A stretch of DNA of 64,000 bases, from assembly GCF_000422505.1 (NCBI RefSeq), contig NZ_KE383864.1:664381-728380 (forward strand), written 5' to 3'. The position numbers and the translations under genes are program-made. The DNA comes from Paenibacillus pinihumi DSM 23905 = JCM 16419. Its GTDB lineage: Bacteria; Bacillota; Bacilli; Paenibacillales; Paenibacillaceae. The notes under the pieces were generated by a model. The model did no database searches. It was not told the origin of the DNA and worked only from the letters and a program-made list of their open reading frames with translations. This document shows positions 16,618 through 25,030 of the stretch, piece by piece (position 1 is the stretch's first letter; every line of letters begins with the position of its first letter).

Positions 16618-16674
16618 TTGTAGTCTCTCCTTTGTGAATGGAATGCTTGGAAATCTTTATAGCATCTACATACT

Positions 16675-16697
16675 TTCGTATTAATTCGTATTATAAT
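16675..16697 (+). promoter_or_regulatory. Tandem 10-bp direct repeat over a -10 box
   Basis: TTCGTATTAA directly followed by TTCGTATTAT; the second copy runs into TATAAT (16692-16697). It lies in the divergent region between the dehydrogenase and araC genes. Direct repeats of this type are typical binding sites of AraC-family regulators. Confidence 0.5.
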
Positions 16698-16773
16698 GAA
16701 ATTACGGGCACAATCCATGCAGAGCCGTGCGCTCCATTTGCACAATTGTGCTGTCAGAAGGAGGCAACTAGAC

Positions 16774-17649
16774 ATGGAATCCTATGAATCCTTACGTGAA
16801 CCTATGGACATGCCCGATCCGCATTTCCCGGTCAAGGTCCATCATAATCACTTTGAACATCAGGGAGAGGTTCTATTCCGCCATCACTGGCATGAGCATT
16901 TGGAATTTCTCTATTTTGTATCCGGTGAAGCCCTAATTGAATGCGGTTCCACACCAATTGCGGCCAAGGCCGGAGAGCTCATTGTCCTGAACAGTAACGA
17001 GCTTCATTATGGCGTCAGCTTGTCGACAAAAGTGAACTACTATGCGCTAATTGTGGATATCTCTCTGCTGCACAGCCAGTTCGCGGGGGCGGCGGAGACG
17101 AAGTTCATCACCCCGATTACCCAGAACCGGCTGCTGCTTCGCAATCATGTCAAAGATGACCCGCTGGCCTTCTCCAGTGTGCTGGCTATCGTGAACGAGC
17201 TTAAAAGCCGTGAGTTTGGCTATGAACTGGCCGTCAAATCAGGGCTTTATCAACTGCTCACCCTTCTGGTGAGAAATCATCTGGAATCCGTCCTGACCCG
17301 CAATGAATACGCCGAACGAATCAAAAATGTCGAGCGCTTCGCGCCCGTATTCCAATATATAGAGGACAACTACCACTCCGAGCTGTCCGTGGAGCTGCTC
17401 GCAGAAATTGCAGGCTTGAGCCGCTTTCACTTCAGCCGGCTGTTCAAGGAGCTTAGCGGCCGCACCATAACGGAATACATTACTGCTGCACGTCTGGATA
17501 AGGCCGATGATTTGCTCCGCAATAGCAAGCTGACCGTCTCTGAAGTAGCCACGGCGACCGGCTTCAATGATATTTACTACTTTAGCCGCACCTATAAAAA
17601 GCACCGCAATATTGCTCCCTCCACCCTGCGCGGAGAAGCATTGTCGTAA
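16774..17649 (+). CDS. AraC-family regulator with cupin sensor domain
   Basis: 291 residues from the ATG preceded by AAGGAGG. The N-terminal cupin (about 20-140) contains RHHWHEHLEFLYF, GEALIECG and KAGELIVLNSNELHYG, a sugar- or effector-binding beta barrel. The C-terminal AraC double helix-turn-helix (about 190-288) contains LSVELLAEIAGLSRFHFSRL, and TVSEVATATGFNDIYYFSR near the end. Divergent placement from the dehydrogenase-isomerase genes suggests it activates them on binding their substrate. The cupin motif with histidines could also bind a metal. Confidence 0.88.
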   Translation: MESYESLREPMDMPDPHFPVKVHHNHFEHQGEVLFRHHWHEHLEFLYFVSGEALIECGSTPIAAKAGELIVLNSNELHYGVSLSTKVNYYALIVDISLLHSQFAGAAETKFITPITQNRLLLRNHVKDDPLAFSSVLAIVNELKSREFGYELAVKSGLYQLLTLLVRNHLESVLTRNEYAERIKNVERFAPVFQYIEDNYHSELSVELLAEIAGLSRFHFSRLFKELSGRTITEYITAARLDKADDLLRNSKLTVSEVATATGFNDIYYFSRTYKKHRNIAPSTLRGEALS

Positions 17650-17664
17650 CGCAGCTCTAAAATA

Positions 17665-17690
17665 AATGACCCGGCATATGCCGGGTCATT
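17665..17690. terminator. Bidirectional terminator, perfect palindrome
   Basis: AATGACCCGGCAT/ATGCCGGGTCATT. It serves the convergent araC and yesM-like genes and overlaps the stop codon of the latter at 17686. Confidence 0.85.
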
Positions 17691-19452
17691 CTATCGTTCT
17701 TCCTTCCATCCGGTTTACCGGAATCCGTATCAGCACAGTTGTTCCGATTCCCAGTCTGCTGTGAATGTGCACACCATAGCCTTGTCCATAATACAGCTTG
17801 ATCCGCTGATTGACATTACGTATGCCATACCCGGTGTTGGCGCTCTCCTCAGGGTCTTGCATTTGCTTGAGCAGCCCGGCGCTTATGCCTACTCCGTCAT
17901 CAATGACCTTGAAATAAATACTATCCCTCTCCCGGTAAGCGACGATACGGATATGAATCCGGTCCGCACACCAGGCATGCTCCAGTACATTTTCGATAAA
18001 AGGCTGGATGATTAACTTAATGGTTGAATGCCCCAGTATTTCTTCATCAATATGATAGCTGACACTCATTCTGTCCTCGTACTTGGTCTTCTGGATCCTG
18101 ATGTATGCCTTCGCCTGCTCCAGCTCATCAGCAACGGTGAGAATGGTTCTGCCTTCATTCAAGGTCAGCCGGTAAAATTTCGCCAAATCCATAACCATTC
18201 GCTGCAGCTTGTCGAGCTCCCCGAACTTCGCCAGCCGGTTGATCGAGGAAAGCGTATTGTATAGAAAATGCGGATTGATCTGGGCTTGCAGCATATCAAG
18301 CTCTGCTTCTTTCTTGTCAAGGTCGGCTACATAAACCTTATGAATCAGCTCGCCGATATTTTGCCCCATCTCATTGAGCGCCAGCGAAATCTGGCTGAAT
18401 TCATCCTGTCCCTTAAAGAATATCCGTTTCGTGAAATTGCCCTCCTGGAACGAATGGAGCACCGATACGATCTTGCCTACTTTCCGGGAGAAATAATTGG
18501 ACATGAGTGCCCCGGATATAAAATAGACCACCGTAAACAGGAGACAGATAAGGAATGTCAGCAGTTTGACCTCTCTTACATTTTGCTCAAAGATCTGGTT
18601 TGGAATGACCGCGGATATTTTCCACCCGAACCCTGGAATGTCATGGTCCAGAATCAAATAATCCTTGTACAACGATCTGTCCCACGGCTGATCGTACCGG
18701 TAGTAGGCATCACCAGAAGCCTTCACAATCCGGTTTGTTTCATCCCTGATAAAAATCGTCGCTCCATTGCCAATCTTCGTGTAATCCACAGTCTCAAAAA
18801 GGGCCGGCAGCGGAACACTTATCCGCATAAAGCCAATCTCCTGCATCGTAGTCGTCACCTGAACATTGAGCAGACGCCTTAGCAGCGAAATCCGGTTGAA
18901 GCTGAAGTCATCCTCAATCCGCTGCCAGACCATTGTCTCACCATATTTTTCCTCCGGAAAGTTCCGGTACCAGGGCTTCTCTTTAATTCTTGAAAGATGG
19001 TACAAATCATAACGGTTCTCGTTCGATCCCAGCGGATCTTCCCCCTTGAACACGCGATATACCTCAGGGAAATCTTCATTATGAAAATAAATGGACATCC
19101 ACAGCCGCTGGCTGGTTGCCTCAATATAAGATGCAATCTTGGGCAGCAAATATTTGGTCGTCGCCTCGTATGACACCCAGCCTTCCTCGTAATTGCGAAC
19201 ATGCCGCGCAAGAGAATAGTCATAATAGAATAAATCCGAAATCCGGATAATATCGTTAATTTTGTAGGAAATATTGTCACTCATCTGTGTCAGTGTCCCT
19301 TGTACGCTGCTATTTGTCTGCTCCCGAATGGAATTCTGATAGACAGCATTGGACAAATAACCGATGAGAAGCACCGGAATCACAATGAAAATACAATAGG
19401 ACAGCATCAGTTTGTAACCAAACGGCAGGTAACGGTATTTGGGCAGCTTCAT
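17686..19452 (-). CDS. YesM-type sensor histidine kinase
   Basis: 588-residue membrane kinase. TM1 is at about 13-35. A large extracellular sensor (about 36-295) carries Cache-type strands. TM2 is at about 298-320 (LLTFLICLLFTVVYFISGAL), followed by HAMP. The His_kinase domain has the phospho-acceptor H395 in INPHFLYNTLSSINRL, and the ATPase part has IIQPFIENVLEHAW (N box) and GYGIRNVNQRI (G box). This is the LytS/YesM class. Its start overlaps the stop of the response regulator gene by four bases. Such pairs typically sense a carbohydrate and activate the adjoining ABC importer. Confidence 0.92.
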   Translation of the reverse strand: MKLPKYRYLPFGYKLMLSYCIFIVIPVLLIGYLSNAVYQNSIREQTNSSVQGTLTQMSDNISYKINDIIRISDLFYYDYSLARHVRNYEEGWVSYEATTKYLLPKIASYIEATSQRLWMSIYFHNEDFPEVYRVFKGEDPLGSNENRYDLYHLSRIKEKPWYRNFPEEKYGETMVWQRIEDDFSFNRISLLRRLLNVQVTTTMQEIGFMRISVPLPALFETVDYTKIGNGATIFIRDETNRIVKASGDAYYRYDQPWDRSLYKDYLILDHDIPGFGWKISAVIPNQIFEQNVREVKLLTFLICLLFTVVYFISGALMSNYFSRKVGKIVSVLHSFQEGNFTKRIFFKGQDEFSQISLALNEMGQNIGELIHKVYVADLDKKEAELDMLQAQINPHFLYNTLSSINRLAKFGELDKLQRMVMDLAKFYRLTLNEGRTILTVADELEQAKAYIRIQKTKYEDRMSVSYHIDEEILGHSTIKLIIQPFIENVLEHAWCADRIHIRIVAYRERDSIYFKVIDDGVGISAGLLKQMQDPEESANTGYGIRNVNQRIKLYYGQGYGVHIHSRLGIGTTVLIRIPVNRMEGRTIE

Positions 19453-21017
19453 AGATTTCTGCGGTATTCCAGTGGCGTTTTGGCGTAGTAATCCTTGAAT
19501 TGCCTGCTGAAATAAGGCAAATAGCGATATCCGATCAGATTAGCGATCTCATACACCTTCAGATTTGTATTCAGCAGCAAATCCCCGGCCTTTTCCATTC
19601 GGAGTGTCGTAATATAATCACTAAAATTCGTATTCATCTCCTCCTTGAAGATCTGCCCCAAATAGTTTGGCGAGAACGAATACTGCTCCGCAATATCCTT
19701 GAGTGAAATATTTTCATGCAGCCTCTGCTGTACATCATTGACAATATCGCGGACAAGCTTCCAGTTCTTTTTCTGTTTTCTGGAATGCAGCAGCTCTGAT
19801 AATTCATAGACCTGATACTGGAGCCAGGAATGGATCTCTCCAATCGTTTCGTACTGAAGAACAATATCGAGTGAGTTGATATCCATATTCAGCAGTTGGA
19901 ACAAATCTTCATTCATCTTCTGCAGGTAAGCATCCAGCTTCATTAGCAGAAAGATGGTAAAGTTATGAATCGTATATTTGGATCGCATCGTTATGGCGAG
20001 CCCATAGAGCTTGTGAAGCTCATCATGGACCCGGACCAGATCATAATTCGTCATCGCCTCGAACAGCGCATCCAGTTGAATATCCAGATTTTGGACATCT
20101 ATCATGCGCGCCGACTGGGCCTGCTGATAATGAATAATCGTTCCCTTTCCATTGAACATCTTGTAATCAAGTGCAGCCTTCGCTTGACGATACGATTCCT
20201 TAAGAAACAATACCCCTGTGACCTGATCCCCTGCACCGAGAGTGACTGTAATCGGCAGCCCTTCAAACTCGCGGCTGAGTTCTTCATGCAGACGTTCAGG
20301 ATTCAAGCTGGATTCCAGCAGCAATCCGAGCCGCTTATCATTCAATCTGCAATATTGCTGAATCTCCAGTCTATGGCAGGTAGAGAACAGCTTATTCCAG
20401 AACACCCCGGACATCTCGGTCTCATCAATTACTTCCTCCGAGCCGCGTTTGATCTTCCAATCATCCCTTTCGGCGATTACCACATAGACAGGCCAGTTGG
20501 TCTCATTCAGCTTGTATTCCTCCAGCAGCACGCCAAGTGCTTCCGAACTTAGTACACCTTCCAGCAGTTGGACCAGATACTCATTCTTGATAAGCGGTAC
20601 CATCCGCTTGTACTGCTGCTCGGTCTCCAGACGTTTGCGATCCTCATTCAGCTCTTCCCGCAGCTTCTTGAGCGATTCAATCAGTTCATTATCATCCATA
20701 GGCTTCAGAACATAGCTGCAAGCATTCAAAGAAAGCGCTTGCTTAACATAATGAAAATCCTGATAGCCGCTTACAAAAATAATCTTTAGCTTGTCATTCT
20801 TGTCCAGCGCTTTGCGTGCCAGTTCAAGACCCGACATATTCGGCATGTGAACATCGGTAACCAGAATATCAACCGGCTGCTGATCCAGTATTTCGCTTGC
20901 CGCAAATCCGCTGGATACCGCCGCTACAACCTCCATCCCCAGTTCTTCCCATGGAATGAATGTCTGCATTCCTTTCAAATCAAGTATCTCATCATCCACG
21001 AGCAGTACCCTATACAT
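19449..21017 (-). CDS. YesN-type response regulator with AraC output domain
   Basis: 522 residues. The receiver domain (1-120) has acidic residues D8-D9, the phosphorylation site D55 in ILVTDVHMP, and K in YVLKPMDD. The middle region (about 130-410) is a variable linker. The C-terminal AraC helix-turn-helix (about 420-520) contains ISLKDIAEQYSFSPNYLGQI and YEIANLIGYRYLPYFSRQF. It is the first gene of the two-component pair, downstream of the sugar ABC transporter genes, and is expected to switch on their transcription. Confidence 0.92.
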   Translation of the reverse strand: MYRVLLVDDEILDLKGMQTFIPWEELGMEVVAAVSSGFAASEILDQQPVDILVTDVHMPNMSGLELARKALDKNDKLKIIFVSGYQDFHYVKQALSLNACSYVLKPMDDNELIESLKKLREELNEDRKRLETEQQYKRMVPLIKNEYLVQLLEGVLSSEALGVLLEEYKLNETNWPVYVVIAERDDWKIKRGSEEVIDETEMSGVFWNKLFSTCHRLEIQQYCRLNDKRLGLLLESSLNPERLHEELSREFEGLPITVTLGAGDQVTGVLFLKESYRQAKAALDYKMFNGKGTIIHYQQAQSARMIDVQNLDIQLDALFEAMTNYDLVRVHDELHKLYGLAITMRSKYTIHNFTIFLLMKLDAYLQKMNEDLFQLLNMDINSLDIVLQYETIGEIHSWLQYQVYELSELLHSRKQKKNWKLVRDIVNDVQQRLHENISLKDIAEQYSFSPNYLGQIFKEEMNTNFSDYITTLRMEKAGDLLLNTNLKVYEIANLIGYRYLPYFSRQFKDYYAKTPLEYRRNL

Positions 21018-21085
21018 CAGTTTTCAACTCCAGTTTTGTAATCGCTGGCAAATCTGGTGGCTAGCAATAATTTTCCTCCCATTCA

Positions 21086-21120
21086 AAAGAAAGGGTATAC
21101 TATTATATAGTATACCCTTT
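21086..21120 (-). terminator. Terminator after the ABC transporter genes
   Basis: A perfect 13-bp stem, AAAGGGTATACTA and its complement, with a 5-base loop and a T-rich tail on the minus strand. It separates the solute-binding gene from yesN. Confidence 0.85.
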
Positions 21121-21139
21121 CCCTGCATAGGCACAATAT

Positions 21140-22831
21140 TTAGTTACCTTCCAATAATGCTTTATTTTTCTTCCAGGCTTCCGTTCTAAACTCCAGAAGC
21201 TGTGAGTAGCCTGCAGCTTGAGCATCCTTCTCGGCTTTATCAAGAACCTTGATGACCTCATCATCACTCTTCGCCATGACGGATTGGGCATACGCCTGCT
21301 CAAAGATATCATCAATGCGCTGCTTGATAATTCCCAGATCGCTGTCCGGAGCCGGATCCATATTTACAAACTCTGTTGCATTGGCTTGCGTTTTCCAAGT
21401 AATTTCGCTTTGGTAACGGGCAGCCCAGTTTTGCTTATCCGCTGACAATGTGCTCTCGTATTTCATCTTCGCCGGATCGATGTAGCCGGTGTTGCCGTTC
21501 CACATGATCGGGTCCTGATCCTTCTGCAATTGCAGCACTTCTTGCGCGTCATACTCCTCGGTAAAATTCGGATATCCGTCAGCATCAAAGCCCTTCCAGT
21601 TCTTGCCCTCAGGACCGAAGAACAGCAGGGACTGGCCTTCAGGACCTGTGTACCAGTCGAGGAATGCGAAGATTTTCTCCGGATCCTTCGCCGCTGTCGT
21701 AATCACACTTACGTTCCATCCAAGACTCGTGTACGTACCCGGATAGATTTTATCTTTATTCAGCCCTTCTTTGTGAATTGGCCAAATCATGAAGTAACCG
21801 GAGTCCGGATTTTTCTTCACCATCTCCTGATGGGCGTTCATCGCGATAACCGTCGGGCTGGCGGAAGCGAATACAGCTACACGGCCCTGCATGACCTTCT
21901 CTTCAACCTGGTCTACGGTTTGTGTAAACGCATCCTGTGAGATCAGACGCTCACGATACAGCTTGGAGATGTATTTTTGTGCTTCTCGGAACGTATCGTC
22001 TGTGAAGAGAGATGTTAATTGACCGTCTTTCGGTACCGATCTAAGTGCTGCATTCAGGTAAGAGTACAGTACATTTTCACCAAAAGCCGTATACAGTACG
22101 CCGAGTCCTTGATGGTCCTTGGCCAAATGCGGCTCGAAAGGGGTAACCGAGCTGCCGTACTTTTCTTTTACAGCAACAAGATATTTATAAAGGTCTTCTG
22201 TGGTTTCAAGCTTAGGTGAACCCAGCTCTTCATAGATTTTCTTATTGATAACATAGCCTGCATTACCGTTCGGACGACCCGTGTACCAGTTCGGGAACTG
22301 ATACAGCTTGCCATCTTCCGCACGCAGCATGTTCAGATCTTTACCCATCCATTTTTTCAGATTCGGATATTTATCCAGATAGTCGTCAAATGGAACGAGC
22401 ATGCCCATTTCACGCAGACGCTCCACCTCGGCGCCACGATCCATCCACATTACATCCGGCAGATCATTCGAAGCGATCATCGTGCTCAGCTTCTGCTCAT
22501 GATTGCCGCCTGCGGAAATCGGTTTAATGTTAATCTGCTTATTCTCTTTGAGCCATCTTCCTGCCACTGTGCTGTCCCATGCCGGTACGTCATACCAGCT
22601 ATAGTGGCCGTACATGCTGAATTCCAGCGGCTCAGAGCCAAACTCCCATTTGTCCCCTGCACTTGCCTGTTCCCCGTTTCCGCTATTGTTTGACGGCTTA
22701 TTGCCTTCTGTCTGTCCGGTAGCAGGGTTGTTCGTTGTTTTGCCCGAGTTGCTGCTGCATCCCGCAAGCACTGTCGCCAGTACGAGCACAACAGATGCAA
22801 GGAGAATCGAAAACCTTCTGGCCTTATTCAT
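21140..22831 (-). CDS. ABC sugar-binding lipoprotein (LplA-like), copy 1
   Basis: 563-residue extracellular solute-binding protein of family 1. The signal peptide ends in the lipobox VLAGC (Cys about 25), followed by a Ser/Asn/Gly-rich linker. The mature part has LSTMIASNDLPDVMWMDRG and the C-terminal EITWKTQANATEFVNMDP region typical of the large LplA/YtcQ subgroup for oligosaccharides of polysaccharide breakdown. It is nearly co-linear and very similar to the protein at 25031-26752; the two flank the permease genes. It is the last gene of the transporter unit, followed by a terminator. Confidence 0.9.
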   Translation of the reverse strand: MNKARRFSILLASVVLVLATVLAGCSSNSGKTTNNPATGQTEGNKPSNNSGNGEQASAGDKWEFGSEPLEFSMYGHYSWYDVPAWDSTVAGRWLKENKQINIKPISAGGNHEQKLSTMIASNDLPDVMWMDRGAEVERLREMGMLVPFDDYLDKYPNLKKWMGKDLNMLRAEDGKLYQFPNWYTGRPNGNAGYVINKKIYEELGSPKLETTEDLYKYLVAVKEKYGSSVTPFEPHLAKDHQGLGVLYTAFGENVLYSYLNAALRSVPKDGQLTSLFTDDTFREAQKYISKLYRERLISQDAFTQTVDQVEEKVMQGRVAVFASASPTVIAMNAHQEMVKKNPDSGYFMIWPIHKEGLNKDKIYPGTYTSLGWNVSVITTAAKDPEKIFAFLDWYTGPEGQSLLFFGPEGKNWKGFDADGYPNFTEEYDAQEVLQLQKDQDPIMWNGNTGYIDPAKMKYESTLSADKQNWAARYQSEITWKTQANATEFVNMDPAPDSDLGIIKQRIDDIFEQAYAQSVMAKSDDEVIKVLDKAEKDAQAAGYSQLLEFRTEAWKKNKALLEGN

Positions 22832-22901
22832 ACTTATTTACCCCTCTCTTTACCTTTTTGTATGTCCAAAGCGATGAATCGCCTTAAACGTAAAGCGGGT
22901 C

Positions 22902-23798
22902 CTACTCTTTCAGCGAGCCAATCAGCACGCCTTTCACAAAGTATTTCTGAACGAACGGATAGACAAGCACGATTGGCAATGTTGCCACCATCATCGTTGC
23001 CATGGTAAGTGACTTGGTCGTAATCGTCCGTGCACTCTCGATCCGCGCCTGAGATGCGGTATCCAGATTATTGGACATATCCGTCACAATGTTGGCGTTC
23101 AGAATTTGCCGGAGCATCGTCTGGATTGGAAGCAGCTTCTCGTTGTTAATGTAGATACTGGCAATAAACCAGTCATTCCAGTGTGATACTGCCGTGAACA
23201 GCGCCAAGGTTGCGATTACCGGCCCGGACAGGGGGAGCACAATCCGGAACAAAATACCCCAGTTGGTGCACCCGTCCACCTTTGCGGATTCCTCAAGCCC
23301 CGCAGGCAGACCTTTGAAGAAAGTTCTGAATATAATCATGTTCCATACGCTGATAAGCGCCGGGAGAATAAATACCCAGAAGGAATTCATTAGCCCAAGG
23401 GAACGGTATAATAGAAAGGTCGGGATCAGGCCGCCGACGAAATACATGGTAAAAATAAAATATACCATATAAACATTGCGACCAATAAGCTCTCTCTTCG
23501 TCATGCCGTATGCCAGAATCGCCGTCATCAAAATAGCTGTGGCAGTACCGACTACGGTCCGCGATACCGAAATTGCCAGGCCATTAATGAGACGCTTGTC
23601 ATTGAAGACAATTTCATAGTTCTCCAAAGTGAAGACCCGCGGCCAAAAGGTGACGCCGCCCTTTGAGGTATCAAGACCAAGATTAAAGGATACCACTAGC
23701 GCATTCCAGAACGGATACAGCGCGCTGAAGGACAACAAGATGAGAAATGTATAGATGGTAATGTGCATGACCCTGTCTCCGAATGCTAATCGCGTCAC
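22902..23798 (-). CDS. ABC sugar permease (LplC/YtcP-like)
   Basis: 298 residues, six membrane segments. The ATPase-coupling EAA loop is recognisable as LEESAKVDGCTNWGILFRIVLPLSGP. It belongs to the MalG-type carbohydrate permeases. It starts at GTG 23798, nine bases after GGGGAGG. It pairs with the permease encoded directly upstream; the ATPase is not encoded here, as is common for this class, which often shares an MsmX-type ATPase encoded elsewhere. Confidence 0.92.
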   Translation of the reverse strand: MTRLAFGDRVMHITIYTFLILLSFSALYPFWNALVVSFNLGLDTSKGGVTFWPRVFTLENYEIVFNDKRLINGLAISVSRTVVGTATAILMTAILAYGMTKRELIGRNVYMVYFIFTMYFVGGLIPTFLLYRSLGLMNSFWVFILPALISVWNMIIFRTFFKGLPAGLEESAKVDGCTNWGILFRIVLPLSGPVIATLALFTAVSHWNDWFIASIYINNEKLLPIQTMLRQILNANIVTDMSNNLDTASQARIESARTITTKSLTMATMMVATLPIVLVYPFVQKYFVKGVLIGSLKE

Positions 23799-23832
23799 TG
23801 CAGTTCGCCTCCCCGTTGTTCAATTCTGCCTG

Positions 23833-24810
23833 TTACCACAGGCTGTTTCCGGATTTCCGGGCAAGATAGTTCGCCATGGTCAGCAAACCAATACTGATGA
23901 CGGCCTTGAACAATCCTACCGCAGTTGCATATGAATAACGGAAGTTGGACAAGCCTACCCGGTATACATACGTGTCGATAACATCTGATACCGGTCGCAG
24001 CACCGGATTCTCTGCGAGCAAGAGGATATCCTCGAAGCCTGCGCTGAGCAAGCTTCCGATAGCCAGAATCATGAAGATGACAATGACAGGCATGATCGTC
24101 GGAAGTGTGATCAGAAAAATCTGCTTGAATTTACTGGCCCCGTCGATATCAGCAGCTTCATACATGCTTTGGTCGACCCCTGCGATTGCCGCGAGATAGA
24201 CAATCGAGCCAAAGCCAATCTCTTTCCAGACGTTCGCGGATATAAGGATAGACCAGAAGTATTCCGGTATGGACAAGAAGTTGACCGGGTCGTCAATGAG
24301 ATTGATCTTTTGCAGCAATATATTTATGCTTCCATTCTCTGTGGAGAGCATGGACCCGACAAGCCCCGCTACAATAACCCATGACATAAAGTGCGGCAAA
24401 TACGTAATTGTCTGTACGATTCGCTTGAACATCATTTGGCGGATTTCATTGAGCATGAGCGCCAGAATAATCGGTGCCGGAAATCCAATCAAAAATTTGA
24501 GCAAGCTGATGATAATCGTATTACGCATGACAGTGTAAAACTCAGGAGCATTGAAGAACATTGAAAAATGTTTGAATCCAACCCAGTTGTTCTCAAAGAT
24601 CCGGGCGCCGGTATTAATCTTGTAGTCCATGAAGGCCGTCAATACTCCATACATCGGCAAGTAGGCGAACACGAAGATGATAATAATTCCCGGCCATACC
24701 ATGAGCTGTATATCCCATTGCTTCAAAAAGCGCACAAAGACGTTTTTCTGGCGTTTTGGCTCCAGCTGTGACGGCGTATTGGTCTGCGGCTTGGTTGTTG
24801 CTTGCGGCAT
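23833..24810 (-). CDS. ABC sugar permease (LplB/YteP-like)
   Basis: 325 residues from the second ATG (24810). That start is preferred because AGGAGG is 6 bases before it but directly abuts the first ATG at 24816. After a polar N-terminus there are six membrane segments; the EAA loop reads YEAADIDGASKFKQIFLITLPTI. It is a MalF-type partner of the downstream permease. It follows a binding-protein gene by 220 bases, so a separate promoter or processed transcript is possible. Confidence 0.92.
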   Translation of the reverse strand: MPQATTKPQTNTPSQLEPKRQKNVFVRFLKQWDIQLMVWPGIIIIFVFAYLPMYGVLTAFMDYKINTGARIFENNWVGFKHFSMFFNAPEFYTVMRNTIIISLLKFLIGFPAPIILALMLNEIRQMMFKRIVQTITYLPHFMSWVIVAGLVGSMLSTENGSINILLQKINLIDDPVNFLSIPEYFWSILISANVWKEIGFGSIVYLAAIAGVDQSMYEAADIDGASKFKQIFLITLPTIMPVIVIFMILAIGSLLSAGFEDILLLAENPVLRPVSDVIDTYVYRVGLSNFRYSYATAVGLFKAVISIGLLTMANYLARKSGNSLW

Positions 24811-25030
24811 AGGCATCCTCCTGTAAAATATTGTACGGCAACGCCTTCGTAACGTAAGCCTTTGCCAATCAAAATCCTTATGATCTTATTTTATGTCAGA
24901 TTTAAAGCCATTTCTATTTGTCAGATCAACAATAATTTATACTTTTCAATGGATTTTCGAGTTTTGTGTAATTTTATATTACTTTTATATAACTTAAAGA
25001 GTCATATTCGTGTTATATAAATACAAGTTG

